DNA from: Zoogloeaceae bacterium
GTDB taxonomy: Bacteria > Pseudomonadota > Gammaproteobacteria > Burkholderiales > Rhodocyclaceae
NCBI GenBank assembly: GCA_031282665.1
Contig: JAITDH010000020.1
Coordinates: 1 to 8,453 of the forward strand
DNA length: 8,453 bases
Direction of reading: 5' to 3'
Shown here: positions 5,282 to 8,453 of the stretch, one piece after another
Layout: each line of letters starts with the position of its first letter
Position numbering within the stretch: the stretch's first letter is position 1
The notes under the pieces: model-generated
What the model saw: only the letters and a program-made list of their open reading frames with translations
What the model was told of the DNA's origin: nothing
The model's database searches: none
Position numbers and translations under genes: made by a program

Positions 5282-6541
5282 ATGCCGCGCTTCTCGCTTG
5301 CACGTCCGCTATCTCGTCTACGGTCCCGTCTGCCCGTCACCTTCCTGCTCGCCCTCCTCCTCTCCGTCCTGCTCCATTTCCTGACCTTCGGCGGCCTGGA
5401 GGCGTTCATCCAGAACTGGCGGCAGGCGGATGAAGTCCCCAGGACACCCTCCCTGCAAGCGCGCCTCGCTCCCCGGCCGGTCGTTCGGCGTCCACCTCCT
5501 CCCCGGCCGCCCTCCCCCGCCATTCCGCAACCGCAGCCGCAAAGCCAACCCGCGCCATCCGAGGAAAGCCAGGAGAAAACGCCCGGCGACACGCCGCCCA
5601 TCATGGAAGAAGCGGAAGAAGCATCGAACGGCCTTGCGGAAAACGAGGTCGATGTGTCCACAGGCACGGAGGTGGTCGCGGACGCGGAAACGGACGGCTG
5701 GCCCGATCCGCCGCCCTTCCTGCCCATCCCCATCCTTGTCGAAGCGGGCAGTCCCCGCCCCTCCCCCAGCGAACCCCTGGAACTGGAACTGGCCGACGGC
5801 AGCATCCTTCCCTGGCAGGGCGAAATCGAATACCGCGTCTATCGCGGCGACACCGGCATCGGCAAGGGGCTTTTCACCTGGGAATTCCGCGCGGACCAGT
5901 ACCGCCTCTTCTCCCGCCTCGAAACCACCGGCCTGGTTTCCCTCTTCCGGCCGATTCGCATGGACACGGAAAGCCTCGGCGTCATCCTCGACGACGGTTT
6001 CTATCCCGTGCGCTACCGCCAGCTTCGCAACGGACAGGCGAACCGGGCGGCGGATTTCGACTGGGCGGAACGCCAGTTGCGCATGGGATTGGAAGACTCG
6101 CCGGAGAAGCAAAGCGTGCAACCCCTGCGCCTGGAAAGCCAGGATGTCCTGAGCCTGCAAGCCCAAATCATGCTCTGGCCGGTACAGGGGCCGGAAGAGC
6201 CAGAAGAGCCGCAGGAGCCGGAGGAAAACGAGGATGCCCCCCGGGAAGCCGAAATCTGGATCGCCACCGGCGAACACTACGAAGCCTTCCGCCTCGTCAT
6301 GCTCGGCGAAGAAACGCTCAACGTGCCCGCCGGCACCTACGCCACCCTCCACCTGCAAATCGACGGGCGCACGACCACCGATTTCTGGCTGGCCAGGGAT
6401 TTCCACATGCTCCCCGTGCAAATTCGCTTCCGCGACAAGAAGGACGATGTTTACGAAGAACGCATGACCCGTTTCCAGCTTGCCGCCCCTTCCAATTCCA
6501 GAAAACCATCCACCGAATCTTCCACCAAACCTCAGCCATGA
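5282..6541 (+). CDS. DUF3108 domain-containing envelope protein with TonB-like N-terminus
   Basis: This 419-residue protein has a short Arg-rich cytoplasmic start, one membrane segment at about 18-38, and a Pro-rich linker at about 62-90 (runs of PP, QP repeats). An acidic stretch follows to about residue 140, and then a C-terminal domain from about residue 178 that matches DUF3108 in pattern (GEIEYRVYRGDTGIGKG, later PAGTY.TLHL and DFWLARD...LPVQIR). The layout, one anchor plus a Pro-rich spacer, is like TonB, so the domain probably sits in the periplasm; there is no TonB C-terminal domain. A Glu/Pro insert lies at about 303-319 within the domain. The function of DUF3108 is unknown. No clear Shine-Dalgarno precedes the ATG. 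Its stop overlaps the methyltransferase start by 4 bases (ATGA). Confidence 0.85.
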   Translation: MPRFSLARPLSRLRSRLPVTFLLALLLSVLLHFLTFGGLEAFIQNWRQADEVPRTPSLQARLAPRPVVRRPPPPRPPSPAIPQPQPQSQPAPSEESQEKTPGDTPPIMEEAEEASNGLAENEVDVSTGTEVVADAETDGWPDPPPFLPIPILVEAGSPRPSPSEPLELELADGSILPWQGEIEYRVYRGDTGIGKGLFTWEFRADQYRLFSRLETTGLVSLFRPIRMDTESLGVILDDGFYPVRYRQLRNGQANRAADFDWAERQLRMGLEDSPEKQSVQPLRLESQDVLSLQAQIMLWPVQGPEEPEEPQEPEENEDAPREAEIWIATGEHYEAFRLVMLGEETLNVPAGTYATLHLQIDGRTTTDFWLARDFHMLPVQIRFRDKKDDVYEERMTRFQLAAPSNSRKPSTESSTKPQP

Positions 6542-7737
6542 AACCCGCCCTCCTCGCCCACGCCCAGAACGTCCTCGCCCAGCTTCTCACCTTCGAATAT
6601 CCCGCGGACGGCACCCTTTCCCGCTATTTTCGCGCGCATCCCAACATCGGGCACAGCGAGCGCGGCTTCATCGCCGAGACCTGCTTCGCCATCCTCCGCC
6701 GCCTGCGCACCCTGCGCGCCCGCGCGGGCGGAGCGGAGGCGACGCCGCGGCATCTCCTGCTCGCCGCCCTGGCAAGCCAGGGACACAACCTGCGCGAACT
6801 CGAACCGCTGTTGAAAAAAGGCGAGGCCGCCTGGTTCGCCGCCGTCAAATCCTTTTCCGGCGAACAACTCTCCCCCGCCGAACGCCTCGATCTGCCGGAC
6901 TGGCTGTACGAACGCCTGCAAGCGCGCTTCGGGGAAGAACTCCTCCCCCTCGCGCAATCGCTCAACCAGCCCGCCCCGCTGGATCTGCGCGTCAATCTCC
7001 TGAAAACCAGCCGCGATGCCGTCCTCGCCGCCCTTGCCGAAGACGGCATCGCCGCCAGCGCCGGGAGCCTTTCCGCCTCCGCCATCCGCCTCGCCGGAAA
7101 GCCCGCCCTCGCCCGCCATCCCCTGTTCCTGCAAGGACATGTCGAAGTCCAGGACGAAGGCAGCCAATTGCTCGGGCACATGCTCGCCCCCCGGCGCGGG
7201 GAAAAGGTCGCCGACTTCTGCGCCGGCGCGGGCGGGAAAACCCTCCTGCTCGGCATGCTGATGCACAACACCGGCCGACTCTACGCCTTCGACGTCGCCG
7301 CGAAAAGACTGGAAAAACTGAAACCCCGCCTGGCGCGTTCCGGCCTTTCCAACGTCCATCCCATCTGCCTGGAATCGGAACGCGATACCCGGCTGAAACG
7401 CCTGGCCGGCAAGATGGACAGGGTCCTGGTGGACGTCCCCTGCTCCGGCCTCGGCACCCTGCGCCGCAACCCCGACCTCAAATGGCGGCATTCGCCGCAA
7501 AGCATCCAGGAACTCGCCGCGCGGCAACGCGACATCCTCGCCGCCGCCGCCCGCCTGACCCGCCCCGGCGGACACCTGCTCTACGCCACATGCAGCCTGC
7601 TTGCGGAAGAAAACGAGGCGATCACCAACGCCTTCCTCGCCGCCCACCCGGATTTCACCTCCCGCGAAGAACGGCAATTCTTCCCGCATACCCACGGCAC
7701 GGACGGGTTTTATGCCCGGCTGATGCAAAGGGCGTAG
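6538..7737 (+). CDS. RsmB/NOP-family RNA (cytosine-5-)methyltransferase
   Basis: This 399-residue enzyme of the RsmB/NOP2/Sun group uses S-adenosylmethionine to make 5-methylcytosine in RNA. Residues 1-110 form a helical N-terminal region of the type PAD...R.....G..ER..IAE..F.ILRR. LDLRVNLLKTSRD begins the RNA-binding ferredoxin-like part. SAM motif I reads DFCAGAGGKT at 226-235. Motif IV is DVPCSGLGTLRRNPDLKW, with C302 for product release; motif VI is YATCS with the catalytic C352. Both cysteines are present, so it should be active. Motif I has AGAGGK instead of the usual AAPGGK, a variant I associate with a second RsmB-like paralog in proteobacteria, so the target may not be 16S C967. I therefore leave the symbol blank. 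It is co-translated with the DUF3108 gene and ends 46 bases from the convergent cusF. Confidence 0.9.
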   Translation: MKPALLAHAQNVLAQLLTFEYPADGTLSRYFRAHPNIGHSERGFIAETCFAILRRLRTLRARAGGAEATPRHLLLAALASQGHNLRELEPLLKKGEAAWFAAVKSFSGEQLSPAERLDLPDWLYERLQARFGEELLPLAQSLNQPAPLDLRVNLLKTSRDAVLAALAEDGIAASAGSLSASAIRLAGKPALARHPLFLQGHVEVQDEGSQLLGHMLAPRRGEKVADFCAGAGGKTLLLGMLMHNTGRLYAFDVAAKRLEKLKPRLARSGLSNVHPICLESERDTRLKRLAGKMDRVLVDVPCSGLGTLRRNPDLKWRHSPQSIQELAARQRDILAAAARLTRPGGHLLYATCSLLAEENEAITNAFLAAHPDFTSREERQFFPHTHGTDGFYARLMQRA

Positions 7738-7783
7738 GGGAAGCCTGCCAGTTCATTGGGTGCAAGTAAAAGCGGAGGATGAT

Positions 7784-8143
7784 TCACCGCCGCCGTATGG
7801 CATTGATGGTCTCTTCATCCTTCAAATCGAACTCGACCGTATCGTCGACCTTCAACCCTTGCAGCAAGGCGGGGTCGGAAACGGTAAAGGGCATGGTCAT
7901 TGCGGGCCAGTTGAGCGCCGCGATGGGGCCGTGGGCGAGGGTGAGGCGTTGCTTTTCATGGTCGATTTTCTTGACGACGCCCTGGCCGCTGGCGATGGGG
8001 GGTTTTGTGTTGTTTGCGGCCTGTGACGAGGTGGCGGCGTGGTGATCGTGTTGTGCCAGTGCGGACGGGGCGAAAGCAAGCACAAGTGCCGACAGGCAGG
8101 CGGTGGCGAGGCCGGTTTGGCGGGTTTTCGGTTGCGGTTTCAT
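7784..8143 (-). CDS. cusF: CusF-like periplasmic copper/silver-binding protein
   Basis: CusF carries Cu(I) or Ag(I) in the periplasm to the CusCBA efflux pump. This 119-residue protein has a signal peptide of about 30 residues (ending SALA before Q31). A short His-rich stretch (HDHH at 32-35) follows, and then the CusF beta-barrel domain from about residue 53. All four metal-site residues of E. coli CusF are kept: H71, W79, M82 and M84 (in NWPAMTMPF), matching H36, W44, M47 and M49. The start is well supported: AAGGA lies 7 bases upstream of the ATG. It lies 12 bases after the stop of the CusA-type pump gene on the same strand, so the two are probably one metal-induced operon. The N-terminal histidines could add a second metal site. 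Confidence 0.93.
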   Translation of the reverse strand: MKPQPKTRQTGLATACLSALVLAFAPSALAQHDHHAATSSQAANNTKPPIASGQGVVKKIDHEKQRLTLAHGPIAALNWPAMTMPFTVSDPALLQGLKVDDTVEFDLKDEETINAIRRR

Positions 8144-8155
8144 GAAAAGTTCCTT

Positions 8156-8453
8156 TTACGATTGAGGTTGAGGGTGAGACAAAAATCTTCTCGCTTCCCG
8201 GCGGCGCAAGAGAAGATAGAGCGCCGGAATGACGAAGAGGGAAAGAAGCGGCGCGGAGATCATGCCGCCGATCATCGGGGCGGCGATGCGGCGCATGACC
8301 TCAGACCCCGCGCCTTGGCCCAGAAAGATGGGCAAGAGTCCGGCGACGATGACGGCCACGGTCATCGCCTTGGGGCGCGCGCGTTGCACCGCGCCTTCGC
8401 GGATGGCGGCCAGCAGCAAGGCTTCGCGCTCAGGGCCAGGGCGCGTTTGCCAG
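8156..8453 (-). CDS. cusA: CusA-type heavy-metal RND efflux pump, C-terminal fragment
   Basis: The frame is open from the window edge (starting at W-Q-T-R) to a TAA at 8156-8158, giving about 98 residues of the C-terminal end. It shows the family-typical AI..GAV.R.RPKAMT, then a helix with [28 protein letters not shown], and the last helix ending in [15 protein letters not shown]. This matches the end of heavy-metal efflux (HME) RND proteins such as CusA, which export Cu(I)/Ag(I) across the envelope with CusB and CusC. The sequence does not show the methionine relay, which lies upstream of the window, so copper/silver specificity is inferred from the adjacent CusF. A hydrophilic tail (FLSHPQPQS) closes the protein. 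Confidence 0.9.
   Translation of the reverse strand, partial: WQTRPGPEREALLLAAIREGAVQRARPKAMTVAVIVAGLLPIFLGQGAGSEVMRRIAAPMIGGMISAPLLSLFVIPALYLLLRRREARRFLSHPQPQS

Noticed and set aside
5318..6421. Minus-strand open frame of 367 codons opposite the DUF3108 gene
   Set aside because: It has no recognisable domain or plausible start context, and the plus strand has an anchor, linker and domain with overlap to the next gene.
6480..7769. Plus-strand 429-codon frame overlapping the methyltransferase
   Set aside because: It is Arg/Pro-rich and out of frame with the complete set of RsmB/NOP motifs in the 6538-7737 frame.
7738..7783. Bidirectional terminator between the methyltransferase and cusF genes
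   Set aside because: I see no stem of useful length followed by a T run on either strand in these 46 bases.

Overview
The window looks like chromosomal DNA from a GC-rich betaproteobacterium, most plausibly in or near the Rhodocyclales. I infer this from the GC-rich codon use and from the protein families: an RppH next to a CNP1-like protein, and a PurN – DUF3108 – RsmB/NOP methyltransferase group. The species cannot be read from the sequence alone.

Layout. (1) Positions 1-1108, minus strand: two tandem paralogous genes for small multi-pass membrane proteins of unknown family; the second is cut by the window edge. (2) 1109-1456: a 348-base divergent intergenic region holding a decayed IS200-type transposase fragment, a possible extended -10 promoter for the membrane genes and a terminator-like hairpin. 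(3) 1457-4630, plus strand: a tightly packed run of rppH (RNA 5'-pyrophosphohydrolase), a CNP1-like exported protein, a DedA-family membrane protein, an unrecognised lipoprotein and purN. Three of the four junctions overlap and the fourth has a 27-base gap, so co-transcription and translational coupling are likely. (4) 4628-4879: a 34-base imperfect direct repeat that contains a ribosome binding site and start codon, flanking an inverted pair of REP-like arms (41 and 43 bases) with two hairpins between them. (5) 4865-7737, plus strand: a small membrane protein with a four-cysteine zinc-ribbon-like motif, a TonB-like DUF3108 protein and an RsmB/NOP-family RNA methyltransferase. The last two overlap by 4 bases. 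(6) 7784-8453, minus strand and convergent: cusF-like periplasmic copper chaperone and the C-terminal end of a CusA-type RND copper/silver pump, the edge of a metal-efflux operon.

How the genes work together. The plus-strand genes mix RNA metabolism (RppH, RNA methyltransferase), one-carbon/purine synthesis (PurN) and envelope proteins (DedA, CNP1-like, lipoprotein, DUF3108). They look like a housekeeping cluster, broken by one likely accessory insertion (REP pair plus zinc-ribbon gene) between purN and the DUF3108 gene. The Cus genes at the right edge are an independent metal-resistance unit. I see no tRNA, rRNA, CRISPR array, prophage or clear novel defence system. The least explained parts are the tandem membrane paralogs, the lipoprotein, and the repeat structure that duplicates the start region of the zinc-ribbon gene.
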